DNA of 64,000 nucleotides, taken from contig OX030958.1 in the NCBI GenBank assembly GCA_943735955.1, positions 8,743,626 through 8,807,625 on the forward strand, written 5' to 3'. Positions 21,698 to 34,125 of the stretch are shown here, piece by piece. The position numbers and the translations under genes were made by a program. This DNA comes from Piscicola geometra (lineage: Eukaryota; Annelida; Clitellata; Hirudinida; Piscicolidae). The stretch's first letter is position 1. Every line of letters begins with the position of its first letter. A model generated the notes under the pieces. The model was not told the DNA's origin. It searched no databases and was given only the letters and a program-made list of their open reading frames with translations.

Positions 21698-24600
21698 ATG
21701 AAGAAATCCTCAGATCTTGTTTGTGTGTCTCTCGTGCTAGCAGTCTTGGCGCTGTGTGCTGTCTTGGCGAGTGACGCTTGTTTCAGCTGTTCAGAAAGAA
21801 AAAAAGAAACAAATAATCAAGTTATTTCTAGTCAATTCTGCTATCTCTTTGATCGTTCGTGTGTGCACAATAGCTGCTTAATCGGCCAGAGTTGGATTGG
21901 TGGAGAATGGAGCGATGCAGGATGGAAGTGCATAGAAAGCCCCCCACATTGTGAAACTGACGGAATTATTTATAAAATCAAAAACTTCAAAAGAACTTTT
22001 AAAAGTGATTTTTTTCTGAAAATGTATTCAATTGATCCTCATCCCTTCAGTCCCATACACTCCTACTTTTTCAATTACCAAAAAATTTCTCAAAACTACC
22101 ACAAAGACTTTTTTCACTCAAAAGTTTACACAGTCATCTCCACACTCGTTTCAAATGTCCAGAATCTTTTTTCTTCTTTGCTATCTCCATCTTGTGCCCA
22201 TGCAAGCACCCAGCACCAGAGTGCTCGCATGAGTCTCAGATCAGCAATGGAGAGGTTCAAGGGGAGAGAAGAAGAGAAAGAGAAAATAACAGAAAGAAGG
22301 AAGGGAAGCATCCTCTCTTGGGTTATAAATTCTGAGAAGCATATGGAATCAAAGAAGTCAAGTCCAATAGAAAACGACAGACATGCAAGCACGCTTGCCA
22401 GCCACCAACATCAAATCTTTTTTCCCTCAGCTTTTGAGGAGGAAAACTTTTTAGATACAACTTTTAACAGCAACCATGAAACCAACAAAGTACGAAACTC
22501 TCAGGAAGACAGTAACGCCGTCATCTCTTTCAGACCTAATCAAAAACGGAAGAACAAACATAAAATCACAACACGTCATAAACCTATTTCAATTGATGCA
22601 GACAACTACATAGAATCTAGGAAAACAACACAACGGCCGCGAATACCACTACTACAACATCAAAAGGCCAATGGAAATTCACAAAAACCACAACTTAAAA
22701 CATCGCACTTACAAGCACATCTACGGGCGCCTCGACCGCCAGAGCTCATTGAGGGCGATATAGCTTTGACGCTGGAGCAGTCCAGGTGAGGAGTCGATGG
22801 GTGATGTGGTAAGGTCTCTATTAGCATTTCTTACGACACGGAATCATCAAATCGGAAAAAAAATATTAACAAAAAACATGGTTTATAAATTCATAAAGGA
22901 TCATTTATCCAGAATATTGACCCAGTCAAAGAAAAGACGAAGAAAGCGCAAGTTAACGGAGTCTTTAACGAAGAAGTGGAATCTGCCCATTGCATACACC
23001 ATCGAAAGCGCTTTTGGTCTGTAATGCTTTTATCTTTAGTTATATAATCGGTTCTAGTTTTTAAACAACTTTCATACAAAAAATTATTACAATAACCCGT
23101 TATTATCATTAACCTCTTCCTATCATCATCACTATAATCGTCATCATCATCATTACCACCACTATCATCATTTTCGTTTGATAAACTTATTTCTTCATCT
23201 CTATCTGGTTATTTTTGATCAGGAGAATTATCAAAAGTAAGGTTCCTTTGATCCGCTAGATAACATCTTATGAATTCAGCGCAAAAGTCTCTAAAAGTTG
23301 CGCGCTACACTAATCTGCAAGATATATTATTCTCTTAATTATTCATGACTTCGCTGGCGCTGCTGTTCTTGCTGTTGTTTTTCTGTTCCATGCCATTGAA
23401 ACTTTTATTTTTTTATGTTTTCACTGCTAAATATCGCGCATTCCATCTATCATTTTGGCAAACTTTCATTGTACCATTCAGCTTCCATTCTTAACGACCA
23501 CCTCCCAACAACGACGTTACACAGGGCCAAAAGAACGCTGGATCATCAGACAGGCACTGGATCACTGGCAGTCTCTCACGTGCATCACCTTCGTCGAAGA
23601 TGCCAGTGCCGAACATAAGCTCTCCTTCTCCAAACAAAACGGGTTTGTTCATCGTTACTGATTTGAAGTGGACTTTTAATTAGAAAAGGTCGAAAGACTT
23701 TCTCTTAACACTGCCACCACTCATCTCACAAACTAAATTTACAATAGTAGCGTGTTAATAGAATAAATTCATGTAAAAAAAAGTGACTCTTATAACGAAG
23801 GCATTGAAGAACGGAAAAGAGAGTGTCGAAGGAAAATGGATTAAGGAGAATGAAAAAGGAAGAAACAATGTAAAGTCTAAAATTAAGGAAAAGAAGGAGA
23901 AAAAAAACAAATAAAGAAGCAGATGATGTTGTTTTGACGTGGCCAATTAAGAGGGCATCACTTCGCCCCAGGCGACAATGCCCCACTAATGCATCTTTGT
24001 AACGTTAACGCGAGAACGTAACTGTCGTCTTTTATTTATTGATATGAATTAGCGTTTAGAGTTCAAGAGATGGAATGAAACATTATTAGACAAATTATTT
24101 CAAGAAATTCAATAGGATCATCAAGTGAGTGTGCAGGGGTGTTTAGATTCTCACCTTACCCTCATCACAGGTGCTGGTCTTTCGTTGGCTACACAGGCCA
24201 GAAAGAGCAGACGGTGTCGTTGGAAAGAGGCTGTCAAACGGTGCTTGCAATTAATTTTTTTTATAACTCACCCACCTCCACGTTCAACCACACCACACAA
24301 TCACGCTTTCTTACCATACAAACCACACATCAATTTTCCAAACTGCAGGCAACGTCACTACATCGAAAAAGCCCAAATACATCCAACATACTTCACCAAA
24401 CAACACCATACAAAGACAACCACACAAACCACAGAATGGCTCGATAGCTCACGAGGTGGGTCATGCAGTGGGTTTTTGGCACGAGCACAGCAGGCCTGAC
24501 AGGGACCTGTATGTGGAAGTGTTACCGCAGAATGTCAGAGACGGGAAAGTGAGCAACTTCGAAATGAGAAGTTGGGCTGAGATCTTGAATTTTGACCTTC

Positions 24601-27600
24601 CCTACGACCCTGGGTCTGACATGCACTATGGTTCCAAGGTGGGATGGTGGAAGGGGGTGGCGGTGAACGTGACAGTTAGTATAGGAAGAGGAAGCGGTGG
24701 TGGAGGGTAATTGATTAAGGTGATGAAGATGGTAGATAGAAGAGTTCAGTCATACAGTGAAATTTTTGAACAAAGTGTTTTATTTATCCCATTCAAGTTT
24801 TACGCCAAAGACGTCAACCAATCCTTGACAACCATTCAAACACGTGATCCGATGATGTCGATGGTGATTGGTCAGCGACAAGAGCTCTCTTTTTATGACG
24901 TCAAGCTGGCCAACATGGCATACTGCTCAGGTGTGTAATGGGCTGCAAGTACAATGAAATACAACGACGAGTATTTTTAACGTGGCGTAAACCCGAACGA
25001 GTCTCAAGACTATTTTGTTATGAATGATGATATCACTTAAACTATTTTTAAGTATCAATGAGAGAAAAGAAAATTATACTAACAATTAAATAAACGAATA
25101 ATAATAATATTAGTAAATCAATTATAGCTGTAATTTATTCAGCACCAATCTCCACTAGAAGAACCAAACATTTCTTCACTACCGTCTTTTTTTCCAGAAT
25201 TTATAAATTAATTTTGACCTTCTATTTCTCACTCATCTTTTCCACTACTTACATCTTTTCCACACTTCCTTCAGCACCATCTTCAATGCAGAAAAGTGTG
25301 AAGGACAGAAGAGATCGTGCAGGAGGGACGGCTACAGGGACCCTCTTAAGTGCGAGGCATGCCGTTGTCCTGATGGCTTTGACGGCAGATCTTGTGAGGC
25401 GGTGCAGCAGGGTGTTCGAGGTGCTTAGGAGACTATCTGTTCATACGTCTTATATAAATATAATATATAGATATCGACTATGTATTTCTGTTATTCTCTG
25501 ACTGTTTCACTATCATTTATTTTAATTTTGGTTAGTTATTACACTGCGCGTGGAAGCAATCAACGTCTTCGTTTACTTCAATCTACAGCCAAGTGTGGAG
25601 GAGTGCTGGATGCCAGTTACGGAGGCTTCATCTTCTCTCCAAGATACGTCTTTCCAGGCTACCAAGCTGGAGTCAAGTGTTCCTGGCTCATCAAGGTTCA
25701 TGCACTTTTTTGAAGACAGCTGTCAGCGATTGTACCAGAAAATCTATTAGTTTACTTTGGCTTTAAAAGTTAGTAAAATAAAAATAAAGTTTTAATGATT
25801 TAAACTAGTTTAAACTTTTATTTCACCATTACACTACCAACCCTGAAGGCACCAGAACACCATCAGATCTATCTAGATTTCATGGGAAAATTCGGTTTGA
25901 ACTGCCACAAAGATGTCTGCAAGGACTTTGTTGAAGTGAGGTACAACAGCAGCATGTCCCTTACTGGAGCCAGGTGTGTCGAGATGCATATTTAAGTTTG
26001 AAAGGTGGCCTGTATTTGCCGTGCTGAGACTGTATTTTAGATGTTCTGTAGTGTGTCGTTGATAGACAAGTTCAAGAAGAATTTTCGAAATTAAAAGTCT
26101 ATCGAATCCCGAGAAAAGAGAATAAATATTTATAGGTTTTGCTGCACTGAGAGGCCCAGAGGCAGAATAAAGTCGACGACGAACGAAATGCTGGTGCTTC
26201 TGAGGTCTTTTCAGGAAAGCAAGGTGTGTCAAGATGAAATCTTCCCGTGGAAATGCATCACTTCGAATGTCGGATTCAAGGCCAGCTTCTATTCCAGTCA
26301 GTTTGTTGAGTTAAATGTGTCAGAGTCTAAGGCATTTATCTTATTTTATTTGGTTCACTTTAATTATAGTCAACAGTTTGTTAAATTTAATGTGTCAGAT
26401 GCAATTATAGAGCTATTTTCTATTTTTATTTTATTTTTACAAAATAGAAGAGCACATTTATATGTGGACTAACCAAACTACCCTAACTAAAGTGTTCTTC
26501 AAAAGCCTTCAACCCTTCTCAAAGGAGCGTGTGGTGGCTTCGACAATGCAGTGGCAGTACAGACCGCCTGTCTGAGAAGAGTGGCATACAGATGCGAGCA
26601 GGCCTGGGAAGAGAGTGTGAAAGTAGACTGTCCCAAGTGGTGGAGTTCCAAGAGCTGTGGTCTCAAGTCAGTGTTAGAATAGGTTTTTCCATTTCAATTT
26701 TTCCTATTTTAAATTGTTTCTTTTTTTAATGCTTTTGAAAATCAGGATTCTTAATGTGAAAAATCTAATTTTATCTTTTTAATAATGCAAGTCTTTTTTG
26801 CGGCTAAATTGTGGTGTTAAGTGCGGTTTTAGGTAGTTTGTAGAGGCATGTGTGCGTACGATGAAGTGGATTTGTTGAAGGAGTCTCAGGAAGATGCGGC
26901 AGTCGACGTGCAGCAGGGATGTTGCCTACTGCTCTCCCGCCTTCAAACTCAACAAAAGCAGTCTTACTTGCATTGGTAATTGTGAAAGATTTGGTGTTAA
27001 GGATGATATTTATTTATTTAGTTATTTAACATTTTCAATTACTAAAAAGTATTAACTTACAAATAATTTATATAATGAAATTAATTTGAAAAGTGTTGAC
27101 TTTGAAGTTAATCTAAAGCTAGAATTTTTTAATAAACGTATACTTTTCTTCAATCACTTCTCCAAACTACCAGCCAAACTATCAGCGTCAACAAACATCA
27201 ATTTTGACTCCAAACTCAACAACAAGAGCTTTGAAGACGATTTACTCGACAATTACAACACACGAAGCACTCCCGTCCACTCCTGGCAACGGAGCAACAC
27301 GCTTCTTTACAACAGTCTCGAGAAAAATACCCAAGAAGGTTTTCAAGCAAGAAGTAATAAGCAATCGTTTGAGGGCCAGAAAGGAAGGTACGGCAAAAGA
27401 ATAAACAAGACACAAATGTTTAATACCTATGAGAAAAACGGTAATAACAAAAATAATAAAGATAACAAAAACAATAATAAAAATAGTATAAGTAAAAATC
27501 AAAATACGTATAAAAAGATGAGAAATAAGATAAGGGGCATAAGAAGAGGCTGCAGTGTGAGGTGTGGAGGTGGCTGGCTCTACCAAACCAAAATCTGCCC

Positions 27601-27967
27601 CAAGAAAAAATATTGCAGGTGCGTGTATGGTGTTTGCTGCTCAGTGCCAAGCTATTCATTTGGCCACAGGGTCTCATGCCATCAGTAAACTCACACGGAA
27701 ACAAAAATAAAAAAATACATTACACAAACTCACAAACACAAAACAGAGACAAGTCTTGGAGAATAGAAGGTAAGTTGTGCAATCAGAGAGCCTGTCCAAA
27801 GCGGTGTCCACAATGTAGTAATAGTCCCTGGTGAGCAGCCAAGATCTTTTTACGGCCTAGTGATCTCAAAAATTCATTTATTTTATTTTAATGATTTTCC
27901 CAAAACTTCACACAGGTGCAACAAGGGATTCTATCTCTCAAGGGGCTTCTGCATTAGAAAGCCATAG
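21698..27967 (+). CDS. Astacin metalloprotease with EGF, CUB and TSP1 domains
   Basis: Secreted zinc protease of the M12A family, architecture like the nematode NAS EGF-CUB-TSP1 subgroup. Exons: 21698-22785, 22913-23016, 23525-23642, 24171-24240, 24435-24638, 24798-24930, 25292-25420, 25589-25695, 25849-25973, 26136-26296, 26525-26666, 26890-26975, 27174-27618, 27747-27830 and 27916-27967; about 1,015 residues. Seen: signal peptide (VCVSLVLAVLALCAVLAS); very long propeptide with IEGDI, Asp354 as probable aspartate switch; polybasic furin-type site near 369-376; catalytic domain with GCWSFVGYTG, zinc site HEVGHAVGFWHEHSRPDRD (His466, His470, His476, Glu467) and Met-turn SDMHYG (Tyr525). Then EGF (CRCPDGFDGRSCE), CUB (CGGVLDASYGGFIFSP to GFKASFYS), a Cys-rich stretch, an Asn/Lys-rich linker, TSP1 (CSVRCGGG, later LCNQRACP) and a short Cys-rich end. 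The exons at 26525 and 26890 are the least certain. The propeptide exon may be overextended. Confidence 0.88.
24960..25011 (+). repeat. Dispersed repeat, ACGACGAG/GTGGCGTAAACC family, copy 2
   Basis: About 52 bp in the astacin intron 24931-25291, sharing TACAACGACGAGTATT and AACGTGGCGTAAACCCG with the copy at 14347, same orientation. Confidence 0.8.
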
Positions 27968-28568
27968 AGATTCGAGGAAACGACGGTGAATGCAAGCGTT
28001 CTTCAGAACTGCCTGCAAACGTTTCGGAGGTTTTAACGAGCTCTGAATAATCTAAAAAAGATCATTGGGTTGAACACTTTTTGATTTACAATCAATCCTT
28101 AAAAATTGAGAAAATGGATTTTTTGTATATTGAAACTTGAATTTACCATTTTAGGTTTGTAAATTATATTTTAGTCGCTAAGCGGTTAGATGAACATATC
28201 ATGCACATCATGCGATTCTCCAATCCTCAATTTCAAGTAGAAGTGTTCGGGACCTCCATGACCTGAAAAGTTATCTAATCTGCTGTAAGTGCCTATTGTC
28301 ACATGTCTGAAAGACTTCATTAAACCTCATTTGCGATAGAAAACGTCGTTGACGATGTGCAAACTTTCTGAAGATTGTTCTGAGGACCTTTGGACCTGCT
28401 TATCAATGCAAAATGCTTTTGATTTGCTTTCAGTCACCTTGTGTATCATGTGCTTTTTGTACCTAGCTTAACTGGGCTTAGTTTCTGTGTGGTGGTTGTG
28501 GAGTGGGCAGTGACAGAAAGCTGTGATAGTAGGGCGAAAAAGAAGCCTTCTCAACTCTCATCTGCATT

Positions 28569-28655
28569 AATGATGATGATGATGATGATGACGATGATGA
28601 TGGTGGTGGTGATGATGATGATGATGTTGATGAGGATGATGATGATGATGATGAA
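28569..28655. repeat. (GAT)n microsatellite
   Basis: Imperfect GAT/GGT triplets downstream of the astacin gene. Short Met-rich and Ser-rich frames here are artefacts. Confidence 0.9.
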
Positions 28656-30104
28656 GCTTTATGCATATAATCTTTATATATCCTTGGTTATGTCCTTGAA
28701 TAGATTATTTTTAAATTTCGTTTAGATCAGATGTCATTATATTGTATAAAAAAGTATATATTGTCAATTAGGCAAGTTAATTAAACGAGTCAGGCAAGTT
28801 AATTATCTGCAAGTGCAAATGTTTGCCAGATAAACAAACATTTGAATTAATTGTTGCAGTGAAACTGAGCAGAGCAGATTCAACTGAGTCATTCAGAGTC
28901 AATAACTAACGAATCTTAATTCAAACTAGGACATGGAGGAACATTTGTAAACATACACCATCATCAATTTTTCATCTTGTTTTAGCCATACGGGATTTTC
29001 TCTTGTACGAATTTTGAAAAGGTTTTAGATTAATTTATGAAAATTCGTAAACAAATTTATTTTACACAGGTATAAAGTAATCAATCAAAAATATCTAATG
29101 CAAATTGTTTAAAATATTTGAAGCTGTGATTGATAAAAATACAAGCAAAAATTGAATGTTTCTGCTTATTAGAATCTATTCAAAATGTGAAAAATTTTTT
29201 TAGTTATTAGTTCCTACAGATTTTTCATGTTTTTTTCTTGATTTGAGTGCTTTTAATTTTTAAAAAGCTATAACTCCTTCTATTTTTTTTACATGTTTTA
29301 CAAAAACTATTTTCTCTTGAAATAGCAGCCATGGGCATTTTTTAATAATCATTCTATGAATTTGGGTTAACTCCTAAAGGCAAAACGAAGTATTTTATAT
29401 TGATTCTTAATTCACACCTTTATTACTTTCATCTTTTGCATCATCATCAAGAAACATGGATTGTAGTTCTAGACCTTCATGAAGGTCACCTCCCCAATGA
29501 TCTACTCAGTAGATTCTACTGTATTAACCCATCAAAAGAATGACTTAAACCTTTAGGTCGTCAGAAACCGTAGGAGTCCGAAATTGGTAGTATGAAACCA
29601 AAACTATTTAAGTGAAATCTTGGTTAATCTTTTTAATTGAAAATTCTTGTTGACTTTATGAGACGAAATTGAATGTAAGGTTGATTATCATGCTCGCGTG
29701 GTAATCATTATACAACAATATCAGTCAAATTGCCTTTATCATCAGGGAGACGTGAAGGGGCAATAATAAATCATTCACATTTTAAACAGATTAATGATAA
29801 CTAATTAATTGAAAATTTATAAAAAGAAAATATTTAATTGAAATATAAAAATTAAAGAAAAGTATTTTAACGAATAGCCGCTATAATCATTTAGTTGTGA
29901 ATGTGCTTTAATTAAAATTATAAATTAACTATTTAGAAAAAAATGTTAAAAAACCTGTTGTTAAAAAAATTAATTCAATAAAAGTTTTAAAAAAATTATA
30001 CTTTTCTAATATGAAAATTATCGTATATTACTATATTGTTCGGACAATTTAGTTCGAATACATTTTACAAAACTTTTACAAACTAGAATGTCTCTGATGG
30101 CATG

Positions 30105-30225
30105 GGCGGTGATCTTGAAGGGGTCCTGGGGTCCGGACCTTTTTGGTATTGAGGGGCCCATCTTAATGGTAAAAAACCCAGGACCTCCCCAAGATTTGCA
30201 GCAGATCGCCGCCTCAGTCTGATGG
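30105..30225 (+). repeat. Dispersed repeat sharing AGATTTGCAGCAGATCGCC, copy 1
   Basis: A G/C-rich island in AT-rich DNA with ggtccggacc and ggacctcccc followed by AGATTTGCAGCAGATCGCC. The same closing motif and similar GC-rich lead sequence recur at 33965-34125, same orientation. Confidence 0.7.
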
Positions 30226-30916
30226 TATTTATGACCAACAATAAAAATACTCGTAACGGAATGTAAAAATTAGTTTGATTATTATTATTATTATAGAAAC
30301 TTTTAAAATGACGAATAATATCATAAGAAAAAATAAAAACTTCATCACTCTATTTTGATTTCGCTTGCATTCATAGCTTGCAGAATTTGCTTCAACTTTG
30401 TTCGTCTTGAAGTCTTTTGAAAGCTATTTAATTTTTTTTTATTCAAATTATATTGGACATTTAAATAATATAATAATAATACTAAATAAAGTTAATATCA
30501 AGTTTATTAAAATGGGACAATTATTTCAATTATGTAACAATTTGAGCAAAGAGCTTCAATATTTATAAAGTTAGAATTTTATATTTAGTTGAAAAAATAA
30601 CCTTATTTTCGGAAAATTGAAAACACAATTATTTGAAAGTGTGCGAATATATTGGTATTTTACGGTATTATGTAGATGCGCCTGAGCTTGTTGCATTCGT
30701 GAAAATTAAAAATACTTGACCAAAGTATTGCTTACATTTAACTTACGCAGCATTTTGATTGAAGTGAAGTTCTACATACTTCTTACCTTCTTACAAATTA
30801 ACATGATCATTTACAAACTTTAAATTGTCAATTTAAACGACGGGTTGCACCGGATAAATTGTAATAAAAAAAATTAAAAAACATATAATTAGAAAGTTTG
30901 GGAAAAACTTTCAGTC

Positions 30917-31040
30917 GAATGAATGAAGAAATAAACACATGAATGAATTAATTGAATGAACGAATGAATAAACGAATGAATGAACAAATGAGTGAAAGGA
31001 CGAATCAATCAATCAGTAAATGAATTAATGAGTAAATATT
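30917..31040. repeat. Degenerate (AATG)n repeat
   Basis: Runs of GAATGAAT-type tetramers with many interruptions, gene-free region. Confidence 0.8.
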
Positions 31041-31319
31041 TAAATAAGTTTTTAAAAAATAATTTTTTTATATCTTATTTATATGGTTAAAAGATGTCTG
31101 AAATTAAAAAGAAAAATGACTCCAAAGATTTGGGTGTTTTAAAATAAGAAGTGTCCGAACGTAGCGGTATTTTAGGCTAAACAAAATTTTAGTCATGGGT
31201 CTCGAAAATCATTGCGAAACAGTGTCGACATGTAGGGCGTATATCGATCATTTGTCTGTTCTGGAAACTTTTCCTATACTTTTAAACTATTCACATTTAT
31301 GGCATTTTTCGAGCATTTA

Positions 31320-31696
31320 TGTATGTTATATGTATGTTTTATGTTACATGTATGTTGTACCATTGGTACATGTATGTTGTATGGTAAATGTATGTTGTAT
31401 GTTATATGTACGTTGTATGGTACATGTATGTTCTATGAAACATGTATGTTGTATGTTACATGTATGTTGTATGTTACATGTATGTTGCATGTTACATGTA
31501 TGTTGTATTTTACATGTATGTTGTATGTTACATGTATGTTGTATGTTACATGTATGTTGTATGTTACATGTATGTTGTATGTTACATGTATGTTGTATGT
31601 TACATGTATGTTGTATGTTACATGTATGTTGAATGTTACATGTATGTTGTATGTTACATGTATGTTGTATGTTACATGTATGTTGTATGTATGCAA
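31320..31696. repeat. 18-bp satellite
   Basis: About 14 near-perfect copies of CATGTATGTTGTATGTTA, preceded by degenerate units. The period is a multiple of three, so long Cys/Met/Val and His/Asn/Ile frames appear on both strands; they are not genes. Confidence 0.96.
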
Positions 31697-32000
31697 GTGA
31701 TGGAAGAATAGTTTGCTGGAATGGAAAGAAATGTGGCGTTAAACCTCTTCAGAAAGTAAAAATGGAAAAAACGAAGCCAAATTGAACATTGTAATATGTG
31801 CTTGAATTTTTAAAAAAAAGTTTTTAAAATATATTATATTATATTATATTATATTATGTATTAATCTGTCCAAAAAAACCGTCTATTATTATTATTATTA
31901 TTATCATTGTTGTTGTTGTTATTATCATTTTTGTTATTTACAAATTAATATGATAGGTTTTAAAAAAGCTGTTCGACAAACTTCGAAAACGACTGAAAAC

Positions 32001-33892
32001 TTATTTTTGTATAAACTTTAGAGTACGGTAATATGACGAGTTGAAGGTGACGCCACATGCCTGTTTGAAGTCGATCCAGGAGCTGAGGCAAGAGAGTGCC
32101 AGAGGTTGGTAGTCGTAGTAGAACTTGTTGACGAAGAACTCTTTTCTCTTGATCAGTTCCGGCACGTCTTCCACTCCGTTGACGCAGACCGACCTCACCC
32201 TCTTGCCCTTGCAAGGCTCATAGCCCCAGTTCGCATAAACCGCCAACCACTCTTTTTCGTTGGGGTAACCTATTCGATAGATACAGTTGAGTTTCTTCGT
32301 GAAAATTAGTTCATAGCTTAAAAATGGGTAATTACGAAAAGATAGAAACGTGATAATTCAACAGAGTTTCATTTATTTAACTTCTTGTCTAATCGTGCTC
32401 GTTTTCTAAGCCACAATACCTTGCCGGTATTAACAATTATTGAAACGCTAAAACTTTTTGGACAAAAAACATCATTTCGCTTAGTTTTAATCAAACATCA
32501 CATCGACTCTGATATTCAAGCTTCAAAAGGAAAAAGTGTTGAAAAAACTAAATTAAATAGGAGCTTTGATTAGATAATAGAAAAATTTTCATGTCAAAAA
32601 ATATTTTCACACAATTTTTAAACGTGAAAGAGTTTTGGTATAAGCCTTAGATCCTAAGATTCTTATCAATGATGAAAAAATAAACAAATAATAATAGAAC
32701 CTGAAAATGCACCGGGCGTGTGCAGATGGGGGTTGGAGTAGGTGTGGTGCAAGGTGGGCCAAAACATCTCGTCAGGACTGTATGTGTTTTTGCTCCAGCG
32801 AAGGAAGTCGATTGCTCGCTGGTCTCGGATCACGAACTCGACGAACTGTCTGCTGAAGATGCCATAGGCACTGCCCTTCACAATCTCGAGGTTGTGCGGA
32901 GGAGGCAGCTGCTTTACACTCTTAATTTCTCTCACTTTTGAAAGTTTTTCGTCTTCTACCCAAAAGGCTTCGAATCGTTGTTTGACCCAACTTGGTCTGT
33001 GAAAGCCCTCGATGTCATTGAAGCCGTTGTAGATTTTGAGAATCTCCACCATCTCTTCGATGGTTCTGAGAGGAAAGGCTTGAACCACAGTGTTGATGAG
33101 GTATTTGAAAGGCACCGAGCGGTTCAAGTGATCCGCCATGCAGGTTACATCAGCCTGCAGACGTGAGTAGCCTGCGTATATGACCTTCTCTCTCTTGCTG
33201 GCAAGGAAAACGTTAGAGAAGCAGTTGACAATGTTCTCTACCGCTTTGAAGAGATCTGAGCTAGATTTCGCGTCGACGTGAATGCAATATGTGTTCTGAG
33301 GTCGGTATATGCTTTTCAATAAAATCTCAAATTGCCGGGCTGACTGGTGAAACAAGATATTGAAGGCGATTGGAAAGTTTTCTGACTCTTTGGAGAGAGG
33401 CTTTTCGATGAAAGCTCTCGATCGTTTGAATTCTGTGCAGGATAGGTTGTGGTAGAGGGTGTCGCTGTATGAGACATCCTCTGCTGAAATATTGTTCGAA
33501 AAAAATCTCCATTTATCGACGTTTCTCTTCGTGAGAACGTCAAGGCAAGAGAATGACTGGCAGAAATGTGAATAGTTTGAACACAAGCGAGAAGTATAAG
33601 CTGGCAAGGTTTCTAGATACTTAGTGAGACAGGCTGATGACTCGTATTTTACTCCGCCTATTTCAATTGTATTGTTTGATATAAAGCCATTCTGAGCATT
33701 TATCGACTGCTCTGGATTTTCGAAGCCTCTTAGATGAATTCCGAAACTAGGCTGGTTGTCGTTTTGATGAGGAGTATCGTTGTTGAAGACGTGGCGTTTG
33801 AAGAGCAAAAGGAAAGTGACGACGGTGAGAAGGATGGATCCTTGGAAGAAGTAGGCCTTGATGTTGCTTGCCATGCATGCCCTCGCCTGCAA
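32001..33892 (-). CDS. Core-2-type beta-1,6-N-acetylglucosaminyltransferase (GT14)
   Basis: Golgi type II enzyme family that adds GlcNAc in beta-1,6 linkage to O-glycan or related acceptors. Two exons, 33892-32701 and 32269-32001, joined in phase 1, 486 residues. Seen: short cytoplasmic start, membrane anchor (FFQGSILLTVVTFLLLF), a Cys-containing stem, PIAFNILFHQSARQFEILL, YCIHVDAKSS, VIYAGYSRLQADVTCM, GSAYGIFSRQFVEFVI, and YSPDEMFWPTL carrying the probable catalytic Glu. The second exon matches the family end (CKGKRVRSVCVNGVEDVPEL, KFYYDYQPLALSCL). The usual N-L-C-G-Q-D-F-P motif is changed to NTVVQAFPL, losing a Cys and the Asp, so acceptor or reaction may differ. The start could be the second Met, seven codons later. 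It could also be a xylosyltransferase relative, but length and the C-terminal motifs favour GCNT. Confidence 0.87.
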
Positions 33893-33964
33893 TCAGATCA
33901 AATTAACTTAATTACAATTCTCAAGTTGATTTAACCCTTGATAAGCAAATTTTAAAATGTTTTT

Positions 33965-34125
33965 TTAAGTGGGGGAAGGAAAATCCGGACCCCAGGAGCC
34001 CCCCCAAGATCGTCTATGCTGGGTAGCCCCCCCCCAGGATCGTCTATGCTGAGTAGAACCCCCCCTCCCCCTCCCCCCCCCCCCCCAAGATTTGCAGCAG
34101 ATCGCCACTCCTGATACTCAAATCA
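33965..34125 (+). repeat. Dispersed repeat sharing AGATTTGCAGCAGATCGCC, copy 2
   Basis: Starts with tccggacccc, contains two tandem AGGATCGTCTATGCT-type units within poly-C, and ends AGATTTGCAGCAGATCGCC as at 30225. The long poly-C run may be an assembly or sequencing weak point. Confidence 0.7.

Larger units (their letters stand above)
27968..32000. other. Gene-free region between astacin and the GT14 gene
   Basis: About 4 kb, AT-rich. It holds a GAT microsatellite (28569-28655), a dispersed repeat (30105), degenerate AATG repeats (30917-31040), an 18-bp satellite (31320) and short ATATT and ATT runs (31829-31915). No coding exon recognised. Confidence 0.75.

Noticed and set aside
26833..26975. 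Alternative astacin exon starting VVCRGMCAYDE
   Set aside because: It closes in the wrong phase for the following exon at 27174. Using donor 26667 (GTCAGT) and acceptor 26889 restores phase through to the stop.
31195..31711. Overlapping Cys/Met/Val and His/Asn/Ile frames, and a CRISPR-like regular array
   Set aside because: An 18-bp satellite with no unique spacers, in a eukaryotic genome. Neither a gene nor a CRISPR array.
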